From: Phycisphaeraceae bacterium
Lineage (GTDB): Bacteria > Planctomycetota > Phycisphaerae > Phycisphaerales > UBA1924
DNA: 33,446 bases
Assembly: GCA_020639215.1 (NCBI GenBank)
Contig: JACKHA010000019.1
Span: 1 to 33,446, forward strand
Reading direction: 5' to 3'
The notes beneath the pieces were generated by a model. It worked only from the letters and a program-made list of their open reading frames with translations. It was not told the origin of the DNA and ran no database searches. The position numbers and the translations under genes were made by a program. Positions 1 to 5,979 of the stretch are shown here, piece by piece; the stretch's first letter is position 1, and each line of letters opens with the position of its first letter.

Positions 1-1
1 G

Positions 2-229
2 CTCGCCGACTGGACCGAGCACCCAACCACAGCCCGCGCCATCGCGCGCCTCCGATCCCTCGCCCGCCTCCGCCTCGCAACCGCCGCCGACATCGCGGCC
101 CCCGACGCCCTGGCCGCACTCAACCGCCTCCTCTTCGACACCCCACCCGACACCGCCCGCAAAGCCGCCCGCAACCTCCTCGCCCTCCGCGACGCCGACA
201 ATCCCAGCCCCAGGGCCACTCAAAACTGT
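2..229 (+). CDS. C-terminal part of an unidentified protein, cut by the window start
   Basis: An open frame enters from the left edge, with almost every codon ending in G or C up to about position 220, which is how real genes here look. The peptide begins LADWTEHPTTARAIARL and continues as alternating short helices rich in Ala, Leu and Arg, with a second segment around AALNRLLFDTPPDTARKAA. This resembles the end of an all-helical or repeat protein, but I cannot name a family. The third-position bias fades around 215-225, yet no stop codon follows in this frame, which stays open through the lipoprotein gene to 1270. The true end is therefore unresolved; I closed the entry just before the first hairpin at 230. 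Confidence 0.4.
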
Positions 230-256
230 GCCACCGAGCCACGCCGGCTCGGCGGC
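230..256. repeat. Hairpin, 11-bp stem, 5-nt loop
   Basis: GCCACCGAGCC pairs with GGCTCGGCGGC across the loop ACGCC, with one A/C mismatch. It sits where the coding bias of the left-edge gene fades, so it may act as its terminator, but no T-run follows. Confidence 0.5.
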
Positions 257-339
257 GTTGCTCGGTGCGTTCAACCACAGACCCCCACCCGCGATCAACC
301 CCAACTCCCCCTCCCCGCCCGGAGGGCGCACGACCGTTG

Positions 340-359
340 CCAGGGGGTTCACCCCCTGG
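340..359. repeat. Perfect hairpin, 8-bp stem, TTCA loop
   Basis: CCAGGGGG and CCCCCTGG flank the loop TTCA. The pairing extends outward as GTT/AAC if one G is bulged. It is part of the hairpin cluster before the YCII lipoprotein and probably a repetitive extragenic element. Confidence 0.5.
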
Positions 360-378
360 AACACGCCCCTGATCCCCT

Positions 379-395
379 CGACCCCGGAGGGGTCG
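379..395. repeat. Hairpin with GGA loop
   Basis: CGACCCC, GGA, GGGGTCG form a 7-bp stem with a three-base loop. The core CCCCGGAGGGG is also present in the REP arms around the transposase (near 5490 and, as the complement, near 5996), so this may be a relic of the same repeat family. Confidence 0.45.
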
Positions 396-516
396 GCGAG
401 GTGTCCAACCCGCCCAACGAGGAAACCCGACCCCAATCGCAGCAACGCGCGCCCAAACACACCGCCACGCCCGCACCCGCCCGCGCGTCGCGTTCGCCGA
501 TCGGCCCCCTACGTGT

Positions 517-546
517 GGCATGCTTGCTGCTCGGAGCAAGCATGCC
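517..546. repeat. Perfect 12-bp hairpin
   Basis: GGCATGCTTGCT pairs without mismatch with AGCAAGCATGCC across the loop GCTCGG. It is a 30-nt element with lower GC than its surroundings and no T-run. A terminator or repetitive extragenic palindrome is possible; nothing in the sequence decides between them. Confidence 0.55.
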
Positions 547-751
547 CGACAAACCGAGCGGCCCACCAGCGCGACATGCCCGCGCCGAACCGCACCCAAG
601 CCGCACACGCGAACTCCATCCGCGCTCCGACTCCGAGCAACCCCACAACGCCGGCGTGACTCGCCACACGCCGCGCCCCGAGCGCCGGGCCGCTGTACCA
701 TCCACCGGGCCGCCAACGCCGCGTGGCCCTCCGACCGCCGAGGAACAGCCC

Positions 752-1270
752 ATGACCACCCGCCTCCCCGCCGTCCTGCTCTCCGTCCTCCTGCCCGCGT
801 TCATCTTGTTCGCAACCGCCTGCGAGGGCGTCGACCAGATGTTCCGCGACTCCGGCTCGGGCAACGCGTCGGCGTCCAACGAGCCGCTCCCGCCGCCCCA
901 GCCCGAGTCCAGCTTCGGCGGCTCCTCGACGCCCGGCTCGCGCGGCTCCACCACCAGCCGCGGCCCCGTCGTCAACGTCTCCGACACCTACCTCTACGTG
1001 ATCCGCTACCTCCCCGGCCCGAACTGGCGCGCCGGCGCGCCGACCGCCGACCAGCCGGGCTACTCGCGCCACCTCCAGTCCATGCGCAACTGGTCCGCCC
1101 AGGGGATCGTGGTGCTGGGCGGGCCGATGGTCAGCGACCAGGGCTCGTGCGCCATCATCCGGGCCGCATCCCTCCGCGACGCCCAGGACCTCGCGGCCAC
1201 CGACGGCGGCGTCATCGACGGCACCTTCCGCCCGGAAGTCACCCAGATGGTGGCCCAGTTCCCGAACTGA
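752..1270 (+). CDS. Lipoprotein with a YCII-related domain
   Basis: A 172-residue protein starting MTTRLPAVLL. Residues 5-23 form a hydrophobic signal and C24 (ATAC, a relaxed lipobox) is the likely lipidated cysteine. A linker rich in Ser, Gly and Pro (about 30-70) leads to a YCII-related domain (about 75-170), with the family pattern of a first strand YLYVIRYL, a conserved His in YSRHLQSM, the turn QGIVVLGGP and a late Asp in AATDGG. YCII domains are small ferredoxin-fold units, sometimes proposed as enzymes; most are cytoplasmic, so an exported lipid-anchored form is unusual. The purines GAGGAA (740-745) precede the start. The gene converges with dnaX over a hairpin repeat. Family assignment is fairly safe, function unknown. 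Confidence 0.72.
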   Translation: MTTRLPAVLLSVLLPAFILFATACEGVDQMFRDSGSGNASASNEPLPPPQPESSFGGSSTPGSRGSTTSRGPVVNVSDTYLYVIRYLPGPNWRAGAPTADQPGYSRHLQSMRNWSAQGIVVLGGPMVSDQGSCAIIRAASLRDAQDLAATDGGVIDGTFRPEVTQMVAQFPN

Positions 1271-1310
1271 CCGAGAAGCGCTGCTCGCGTCGCCAACCGG
1301 TGGCGCAACC

Positions 1311-1353
1311 GACGCCGGTCCTGAGGAGGCCCTGCGACGAAGGGCCGGGTCGA
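1311..1353 (+). repeat. 43-nt dispersed hairpin repeat, copy A
   Basis: This element matches the reverse complement of 15249-15291 at 39 of 43 positions. Its outer stem CCGGTCCT/AGGGCCGG (1315-1322 with 1341-1348) is preserved: the U-G pair here is an A-T pair in the other copy. It lies between the convergent lipoprotein and dnaX genes and could terminate both transcripts. Confidence 0.7.
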
Positions 1354-1393
1354 GCGTGCAACAGCGAGTGCAGTCCTCGCCGATCACCCACGC

Positions 1394-2811
1394 CTACTGA
1401 TCCGACCTGCGCTGCTTCCGCACCACGTTCGACACCCGCGCGTTGAACGCCGCCGACGCGTGCCGCACGATCTCCGGGTGCTCCTCAGGCCCGCGCCGGG
1501 ACGAGGGCACCTCGGGCAGCGACGCCGGCGCGACAGGCTCCGAAATCGAGCCTTGCTCGGCAGCGGCCTTCGCCTCAGCCTTCGGTTCGACGCGTTCGGG
1601 AGCCACCGCCCTTGCAGGTGGCGCCGGCTCCCTCAGCGTTTTTTTGGCGGGGCTCCGCGCGAGCCGCCCGATGCCGCCAGCGCCCGCCCGTTGCCCCCCG
1701 CCGCCGACGCCGCCCGCGAGCCGGTCACGACCGCGGTCACATCCGCGAGTTTCTCGGTCATGGCCAGCCGCACCAGCAGCGCATCGAGCAACGCCCGCGG
1801 CGTGCTGGAACTCTTGGCCGCCCGCTGCACGTTCTCGCACAACGCGATCATGTGGACCAGCCCCGCCGCATCGAACCGCGTCGCGCGGGCCGCCTCGTCC
1901 TGGCGGGCCGCGTCGGACAGATCGACCAGTGCCGTCTCGCCCCCGCACGCGGCCAGCACCATCAGGTCCCGCAGGCGGTCCAGCAGCGACTCGACCACCG
2001 TGTCGATCGACGTGCCCTTGGCCAGCAGCCCATCGGCGGCCTCCAGCGCCGCCTTCGGCTCGCCGCTGGCTAGCGAGTCGATCAGCCCCGACAGCAGGTC
2101 GCGGTCGGGCAGACCGAGCAACTCCTCCAGCAGGGCAAGGGTCAGCTTCTTCTGCCCCGTGGCCATGACTCGGTCCAGCAGCGAGAGCGCGTCGCGCATC
2201 GATCCGTTGCCCAGGCGAGCGATCGCGTGCAGCAGTTCGGGCTCGGCTTTCTGGCCCTCCTTCTCCGCGACGTCCTTGAGGTGGGCGGCGATGTTGCCGG
2301 TCGGGATGTTGCGGAAGTCGAACCGCTGGCAGCGGCTCTGGATCGTCGCGGGGACCTTCTGCGGGTCGGTCGTGCAGAGCACGAACATGACGTGCTCGGG
2401 CGGCTCCTCCATGGTCTTGAGCAGCGCGTTGAACGCCGCGGTCGAGAGCATGTGGACCTCGTCGATGATGTAGATCTTCTTCTTGCCGCGCATCGGGCGG
2501 TAGACGGAGTTGGCGATGAGGTCGCGCGAGTTCTCGACGGAGTTGTTGGAGGCGCCGTCGATCTCGATGGTGTCGGTGTCCTGGCCGCCCATGATGGCTT
2601 TGTCGACGTCGGGCGAGCCGCCGTTGATGGCCTTGGCGAAGATGCGGGCCATGGAGGTCTTGCCGACGCCGCGCGTGCCGCAGAAGAGGTAGGCGTGGGC
2701 CAGGCGGTCGGAATCGATGGCGGCGCGGAGGGTCCGCGCGATGGGCTCCTGGCCCACGACCTGATCGAAGTCCTGGGATCGGTACCGGCGAGCGAGGACG
2801 GTGTAGGCCAT
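1394..2811 (-). CDS. dnaX: DNA polymerase III tau-like subunit, made by -1 frameshift
   Basis: This is the long product of the clamp-loader gene, which loads the sliding clamp and couples polymerase to helicase. The zero frame runs from 2811 to the A7 run at 1639-1645. A one-base backward slip there gives 81 further residues ending at the TAG at 1394-1396, for about 472 in total. The extension begins TLREPAPPARAVAP, is a charged Ala/Pro/Glu linker, and ends with HPEIVRHASAAFNARV. That tail resembles the HPxVxxAxxxFxAxV pattern usual at DnaX C-termini, so the shifted frame is real coding sequence and not chance. E. coli dnaX uses the same -1 mechanism, but there the unshifted product is the long one (tau) and the shift gives the short one (gamma). 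Here the roles are reversed. A single-base indel error in the run is the main alternative. Confidence 0.75.
1598..1645 (-). promoter_or_regulatory. Programmed -1 ribosomal frameshift signal in dnaX
   Basis: Read on the minus strand, the zero frame is CCA AAA AAA CGC TGA, so the heptamer A AAA AAA fits the X XXY YYZ rule for -1 slippage. Six nucleotides (CGCTGA) separate it from a stem-loop: GGGAGCC (1632-1626) pairs with GGCTCCC (1604-1598), followed inward by a G-U pair, one mismatch and CGCC/GGCG, with a 9-nt loop. A GGAG lies 7 nt upstream of the run and could act as the internal Shine-Dalgarno stimulator known from E. coli dnaX. All three parts of the classical cassette are present at suitable distances. 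Confidence 0.8.
1633..2811 (-). CDS. dnaX: DNA polymerase III clamp-loader subunit, unshifted gamma-like product
   Basis: The zero-frame product has 392 residues and starts MAYTVLARRYRSQDFDQVVG, the standard DnaX opening. Walker A is GTRGVGKT (45-52), Walker B IIDEVH (115-120), sensor 1 CTTDP (146-150), and the SRC arginine finger is S159-R160-C161. The four-cysteine zinc module that normally follows Walker A is missing: AINGGSPDVDKAIMGG (61-76) has no cysteine and is shorter. The frame stops at TGA right after PPKKR, two codons past the slippery run. I chose this start rather than the one eight codons upstream because it fits the family and lies 5 nt after a TACCCT hexamer. The neighbour on the right is the divergently transcribed metalloprotease. 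Confidence 0.93.
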   Translation of the reverse strand: MAYTVLARRYRSQDFDQVVGQEPIARTLRAAIDSDRLAHAYLFCGTRGVGKTSMARIFAKAINGGSPDVDKAIMGGQDTDTIEIDGASNNSVENSRDLIANSVYRPMRGKKKIYIIDEVHMLSTAAFNALLKTMEEPPEHVMFVLCTTDPQKVPATIQSRCQRFDFRNIPTGNIAAHLKDVAEKEGQKAEPELLHAIARLGNGSMRDALSLLDRVMATGQKKLTLALLEELLGLPDRDLLSGLIDSLASGEPKAALEAADGLLAKGTSIDTVVESLLDRLRDLMVLAACGGETALVDLSDAARQDEAARATRFDAAGLVHMIALCENVQRAAKSSSTPRALLDALLVRLAMTEKLADVTAVVTGSRAASAAGGNGRALAASGGSRGAPPKKR

Positions 2812-2816
2812 GGGTG

Positions 2817-2822
2817 AGGGTA
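2817..2822 (-). promoter_or_regulatory. Candidate -10 box for dnaX, leaderless
   Basis: TACCCT lies 5 nt before the dnaX ATG, so transcription would begin at or next to the start codon. No Shine-Dalgarno sequence and no clear -35 box is visible. Confidence 0.35.
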
Positions 2823-2962
2823 TGCGGGGGAGCACCGGGCGACGCCCGCGGGCGTGAGTGGCCGGGGCGTGCTGCGTTCAACTCCTTGGAGACTCGTGCC
2901 GGTGCGTGCGGGATCGGTTGAAGCCGGGGCACGCGGGGCACACGACCAACAGGAGACAGGCC

Positions 2963-3715
2963 ATGGAACTCATCAACGCTCTCGGTACGTCCTTGCTTTC
3001 GCCTCGGCGCGTCCGCGCCGCGGCGGCTCTGGGGTTGCTGGCGCTGGGCGGCGCGGCGCCCGCGCTGGCGGCCATCACCCATCGTGTGACCATCCAGCCG
3101 ATCCAGGTCCGGCGCAACGACGGCACGGGCGCGGCCAACGCCGGGCGCCTGCTGTGGGAGGGCTACGCCGACAAGATCTGGGACCAGGCGGGGATCGACG
3201 TCGAGTTCCTGTCGTGGCGGACGCTGGACAAGACGGCGTTCCTGTCGGTCGACGACCTGGCGGAGTTCACGGCGCTGACGCGCGGCGTGGGCAACCAGCA
3301 GAACGCCAACGCCAACGTCATCAACATGTACTTCGTCAACTCGCAGTACGCCGATCCGGGTGAGGTGGTGTACGGGCGGGCGTGGCCCGGCGCCAACGGG
3401 ATCGTCATCTCGGACCCGACGTTCGCGTTCGCCGGGGGCGTGGGGCGGCTCGACACGCTGGCGCACGAGATCGGGCACAACCTGGGGCTGCCCCACGCGG
3501 GCGGGGCCCTGCGCCTCATGGCCGACGGGAACGTGCGTTCGATCCCGGGGGCGCTGGGCGACATCTTCCCCAACGGGGCCAGGATGGACCAGCTGATCGC
3601 GGGCGAGATCACGACGGCCCAGGCGTCGGCCTTTTCGATCGCGGTGCCGACGCCCGGCTCGCTGGCGATGCTCGGGCTGTCGGGGCTGATCGCGGTCCGC
3701 CGGCGGCGCGGTTGA
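2963..3715 (+). CDS. Secreted metzincin-type metalloprotease with PEP-CTERM-like tail
   Basis: A 250-residue exported protein. Residues 1-37 are a signal peptide with a basic segment (SPRRVRAAAAL) and a likely cut after APALA. The zinc site HEIGHNLGLPH (168-178) is the metzincin pattern HExxHxxGxxH with E169 as catalytic base; LRLMADG just after it can supply the Met-turn. The C-terminus (229-250) reads VPTPGSLAMLGLSG, a hydrophobic stretch, then RRRRG. This is the three-part layout of PEP-CTERM sorting tags with PTPG in place of PEP, so the protein is probably handed to an exosortase system located elsewhere. AGGAGA at 2951-2956 is a good ribosome site and fixes this start. The substrate is unknown. 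It stands alone, divergent from dnaX. Confidence 0.82.
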   Translation: MELINALGTSLLSPRRVRAAAALGLLALGGAAPALAAITHRVTIQPIQVRRNDGTGAANAGRLLWEGYADKIWDQAGIDVEFLSWRTLDKTAFLSVDDLAEFTALTRGVGNQQNANANVINMYFVNSQYADPGEVVYGRAWPGANGIVISDPTFAFAGGVGRLDTLAHEIGHNLGLPHAGGALRLMADGNVRSIPGALGDIFPNGARMDQLIAGEITTAQASAFSIAVPTPGSLAMLGLSGLIAVRRRRG

Positions 3716-3748
3716 TCGGAGGCGTGGCGGACAGGAGGAGGACGTGGG

Positions 3749-3768
3749 CCGGGGCGGCGACGCCCCGG
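3749..3768. terminator. Bidirectional hairpin terminator
   Basis: CCGGGGCG and CGCCCCGG form a perfect 8-bp stem closed by a GCGA (GNRA) tetraloop, between the convergent metalloprotease and phosphatase genes. The downstream T content (TTCGCGTTT) is modest. Confidence 0.6.
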
Positions 3769-3786
3769 TTCGCGTTTGGGCGGCGG

Positions 3787-4794
3787 TCAATCGCGGTACG
3801 CGGCGTGGCAGTCCGTGCACGACGCGGCGAGGCGCGCGTGTTGGTCGGAGAGGATCGCGGCGAGGTCGCCGGTGCCCGCTCGGCCTCCCACGAGTGTTGA
3901 CTCGAGCGTGGTGGCGAGCGCGCCGTCGCTGGTGAGTCGGGCGGCGAATTCGGCGTCGTAGGCCGCGGCTTCGTCGCTCATTCCAATCACGCGGAACAGG
4001 TCGGCGAGGCGGGCGGCCTCGGCGGCGGGGACCAGGTCCGGGTGGTCGGTCGGGGTGCGCCAGCCGGCGGCCTCGATGGCTTTGAGGTGCTCCATGATCT
4101 GGTCGATCTCGACCATGCCCGCGACGATGCCGGTCGGCATCGAGGCCTCGGGGAAATCGGCGGGCACAGAGTCGAGCGTCCCGGCGTCGAGCGGCTCGGC
4201 GGACCCGGCGCATGCGTAAAGGCCGGGGTAGGCGTCGGAGGTGCCGGCGACGCGCATGCGGGCGATCGCCTGAGCGGGCGTGAGCCAACCCAGGTTGACC
4301 GCGATGGTGGCGGCGGCGCCGGCGGCACGGTGCTTGCCGTGGTGGCAGTGGATGTAGACGGGGCCTTGGGCGGCGGCGTCGCGTGCGGCGCGGGCGAGTT
4401 GGCGCTGGCGGGCGTCGTCGAAGCCGTTGTAGCCGATGGGCAGGTGGATGGTCCGGATGCCATGGCGGCGGGCGGCCTCGGCGTCGGGGGTCGCGCCGTC
4501 GACGGAGATGATGGTCCGCACGCCGATCGCGGCGAGCGCGGCGAAGGCCTCGTCGCCCTCGGGCGCGCCGCCGGAGTAGAAGGCGTCGCGGAAGGCGACG
4601 ACGTTTGGCAGGGCGGAGAGGTCGCGGGGCGCGGTTTCGGTGGGGGAGGGGAATCGGAGTGTCTCGACGCGGGGTGCGTCGGAGTCTGGTGGCGGCGGCG
4701 CGTGCGTTGGCGTGATGGAGCCAGGGCCGCAGGCGGTGAGGATGGCCGCGGTGAGCGCGAGCAGGGCGCGGGATTGGACTTGATGCGGGCGCAT
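3787..4794 (-). CDS. Lipoprotein joining a tyrosine-phosphatase-like domain and a C-terminal CxxCH heme site
   Basis: A 335-residue protein with a lipobox LTAC (C22). Residues about 60-200 look like a dual-specificity/tyrosine phosphatase of the cyanobacterial type: strand GVRTIISVDG, then the P-loop H149-C150-HHGKH-R156, matching HCx5R with the nucleophilic cysteine and the phosphate-binding arginine. Residues about 222-335 are helical and end in C326-TD-C329-H330, the heme c attachment motif placed at the extreme C-terminus as in cytochrome c' and c-556. Such heme attachment happens outside the cytoplasmic membrane, which agrees with the lipoprotein signal. The gene has its own promoter-like element and follows a zinc-ribbon membrane protein on the same strand. 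Both motifs are seen directly; the combined function is unknown. Confidence 0.75.
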   Translation of the reverse strand: MRPHQVQSRALLALTAAILTACGPGSITPTHAPPPPDSDAPRVETLRFPSPTETAPRDLSALPNVVAFRDAFYSGGAPEGDEAFAALAAIGVRTIISVDGATPDAEAARRHGIRTIHLPIGYNGFDDARQRQLARAARDAAAQGPVYIHCHHGKHRAAGAAATIAVNLGWLTPAQAIARMRVAGTSDAYPGLYACAGSAEPLDAGTLDSVPADFPEASMPTGIVAGMVEIDQIMEHLKAIEAAGWRTPTDHPDLVPAAEAARLADLFRVIGMSDEAAAYDAEFAARLTSDGALATTLESTLVGGRAGTGDLAAILSDQHARLAASCTDCHAAYRD

Positions 4795-4806
4795 GGCTCG
4801 GATCGG

Positions 4807-4812
4807 ATCGTA
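4807..4812 (-). promoter_or_regulatory. Candidate -10 box for the phosphatase-cytochrome gene
   Basis: TACGAT within CCGGTACGATCCG, 12 nt before the ATG. A near-identical element stands at exactly the same distance before the upstream neighbour (5316-5321). No -35 box of the TTGACA type is seen. Confidence 0.4.
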
Positions 4813-4880
4813 CCGGTTGTATGCGCACGCGAGGGCTGGCGGTTCGAGCAGTGCGGCGGTGGGCGGGGTTTCTCCGGGCG

Positions 4881-5303
4881 TCAGAGGCGTGAGAGCCACC
4901 AGCGGGCCGCGGCCAGCGACCGGTCGAGGGGCCGGCCGCACTCGGGGCACCGGGGCGTGTTGGCGCCGGCGACGTTGTACCCGCAGTCTGCGCAGCCGCC
5001 GGACTCGCCGATGCCGACGAGCGTGCTGTAGTGGCCGCGGACCATGCCCCGCGTGATGAGCCAGAGTGGGGGAACGAGCATCAGCGCGAGCCCGAGGAGA
5101 ACGAACCAGTCGTCGAGCTTCGAGGTGCCGCCGTTGAGCCATCGCCCGTTGCCGATCGTCGCTCCGGAGAGCACGAACGCGATGGGGAAGGTGATGAGGG
5201 GCGTGCGCGAGCCCCAGTTCGGGCCGAAGCAGATGCAGTCGAACCACGTCCAGCGCGGAGGCTGGAACGATGGCGCGGGGGATGTGGCCTCGTGCTTGAG
5301 CAT
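4881..5303 (-). CDS. Small membrane protein with C-terminal zinc ribbon
   Basis: A 140-residue protein of unknown role. Two hydrophobic segments are visible: TPLITFPIAFVLSGATI (about 34-50) and DWFVLLGLALMLVPPLWLI (about 65-83). The C-terminal part carries CADCGYNVAGANTPRCPECG, a CxxC...CxxC zinc ribbon of the style found on many small planctomycete membrane proteins, where the family usually reads CxxCGYdL...CPECG. The topology would place the ribbon and the RSLAAARWWLSRL end on one side of the membrane. The start at 5303 is chosen because the promoter-like TACGAT lies 12 nt upstream, as for the next gene. No partner in the window explains it. Confidence 0.65.
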   Translation of the reverse strand: MLKHEATSPAPSFQPPRWTWFDCICFGPNWGSRTPLITFPIAFVLSGATIGNGRWLNGGTSKLDDWFVLLGLALMLVPPLWLITRGMVRGHYSTLVGIGESGGCADCGYNVAGANTPRCPECGRPLDRSLAAARWWLSRL

Positions 5304-5315
5304 TGATCGTTGCGG

Positions 5316-5321
5316 ATCGTA
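5316..5321 (-). promoter_or_regulatory. Candidate -10 box for the zinc-ribbon protein
   Basis: TACGAT within CCGATACGATCCG, 12 nt before the ATG, matching the element before the phosphatase-cytochrome gene in sequence and distance. Confidence 0.4.
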
Positions 5322-5400
5322 TCGGTGACCCGCGCAGGCTGGGGCGGTTCGGGCGAGCGTGGCAGCCTGATCGGCGCTGCGGACTTGCCTCGGCATAGGC

Positions 5401-5512
5401 TCTGGCCGCGGAGCGGCCTTCGGCTGTTGCCAGAGGCGCGGGCGGCGCAGCCGCCAAGCCTCTGGACGGGGCTCCTCCAACTCACGGCCCCGGAGGGGCC
5501 GACGGGGCAGCC
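5401..5512 (-). repeat. Left REP arm of the transposase island
   Basis: It contains three hairpins: GGCCGC-GGA-GCGGCC; a nested one with outer stem CCAGAGGC/GCCTCTGG and inner GGCGGC/GCCGCC; and GGCCCC-GGA-GGGGCC. All three recur in the opposite order and orientation in the right arm. Confidence 0.8.
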
Positions 5513-5962
5513 TCAATCGAGAACATACCGCTCGTCGTACTCGACATTGTGCAACTGGAGCATCGCCAGCAACTCCGATTTGAAGTCCCGGGTCCGGTGG
5601 TGCTCCTCCTGCCGCAGGATGTACTGGCGAACCTCGTCGACGCTGGACTGGCTCACCGAGAACACGCCGTAGCCCTTCTGCCACGCGAATCCGGATTCCG
5701 GGAACGTCTCGTGGATCCACTTCGACGATCGCGACTTGACGTTGCGCATGATGTCCGCGACCGATCGATCCGTGCCGATCCGAATGAGCAGATGCGAGTG
5801 GTCCGGCATCCCGCCTGCCTGGTAGAGCGAGCCGCCGAGTTCCCGCACGATCCCGCCGATAAACGGGTCGAGGCGGTCTCGGATGGCGGGGGTGATCGTC
5901 GGTTGCCGGTCGCGAGTTGACATGACCACGTGCAGGGTGATCTTCGACCAGGTACTCGGCAT
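5513..5962 (-). CDS. REP-associated tyrosine transposase (Y1/IS200-like)
   Basis: A 149-residue single-strand DNA transposase of the Y1_Tnp superfamily. The HUH metal site is DHSHLLI with H55 and H57, and the catalytic tyrosine is Y114 in VRQYILRQEEHH, which also gives the family's YxxxQ (Y114, Q118). The N-terminus TLHVVMSTRDRQPTIT corresponds to the first strand where IS200/RAYT proteins carry H-V-x-x-x-T-R. All catalytic residues are intact and the length fits IS200-like enzymes. It lies alone between inverted REP arms and has no accessory tnpB. RAYTs are thought to cut and join REP hairpins; a domesticated role in spreading or maintaining the repeats is plausible but not shown. Confidence 0.87.
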   Translation of the reverse strand: MPSTWSKITLHVVMSTRDRQPTITPAIRDRLDPFIGGIVRELGGSLYQAGGMPDHSHLLIRIGTDRSVADIMRNVKSRSSKWIHETFPESGFAWQKGYGVFSVSQSSVDEVRQYILRQEEHHRTRDFKSELLAMLQLHNVEYDERYVLD

Positions 5963-5979
5963 GGCCGAGTCTAGTGGAT

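Larger units (their letters stand above)
230..751. other. Gene-poor stretch with several hairpins
   Basis: No frame in this stretch shows the codon bias of neighbouring genes, although stops are rare because the DNA is GC-rich. It holds four clear inverted repeats (230-256, 340-359, 379-395, 517-546), listed separately. A weak -10-like TACCAT lies at 696-701, about 50 nt before the lipoprotein start, with no recognisable -35 box. Antisense and sense frames of about 140-290 residues crossing this stretch are arginine- and proline-rich and look like chance products. Confidence 0.5.

Noticed and set aside
1394..4828. Antisense-looking open frame of more than 1100 residues on the minus strand
   Set aside because: Only its last 81 residues (the dnaX -1 frame extension) are real; the rest is Arg/Pro-rich and overlaps several well-supported genes in other frames.
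5513..5962. A full IS605-type element with tnpB
   Set aside because: Only a single Y1 gene is present and no TnpB-like frame exists nearby; the REP arms point to a RAYT instead.
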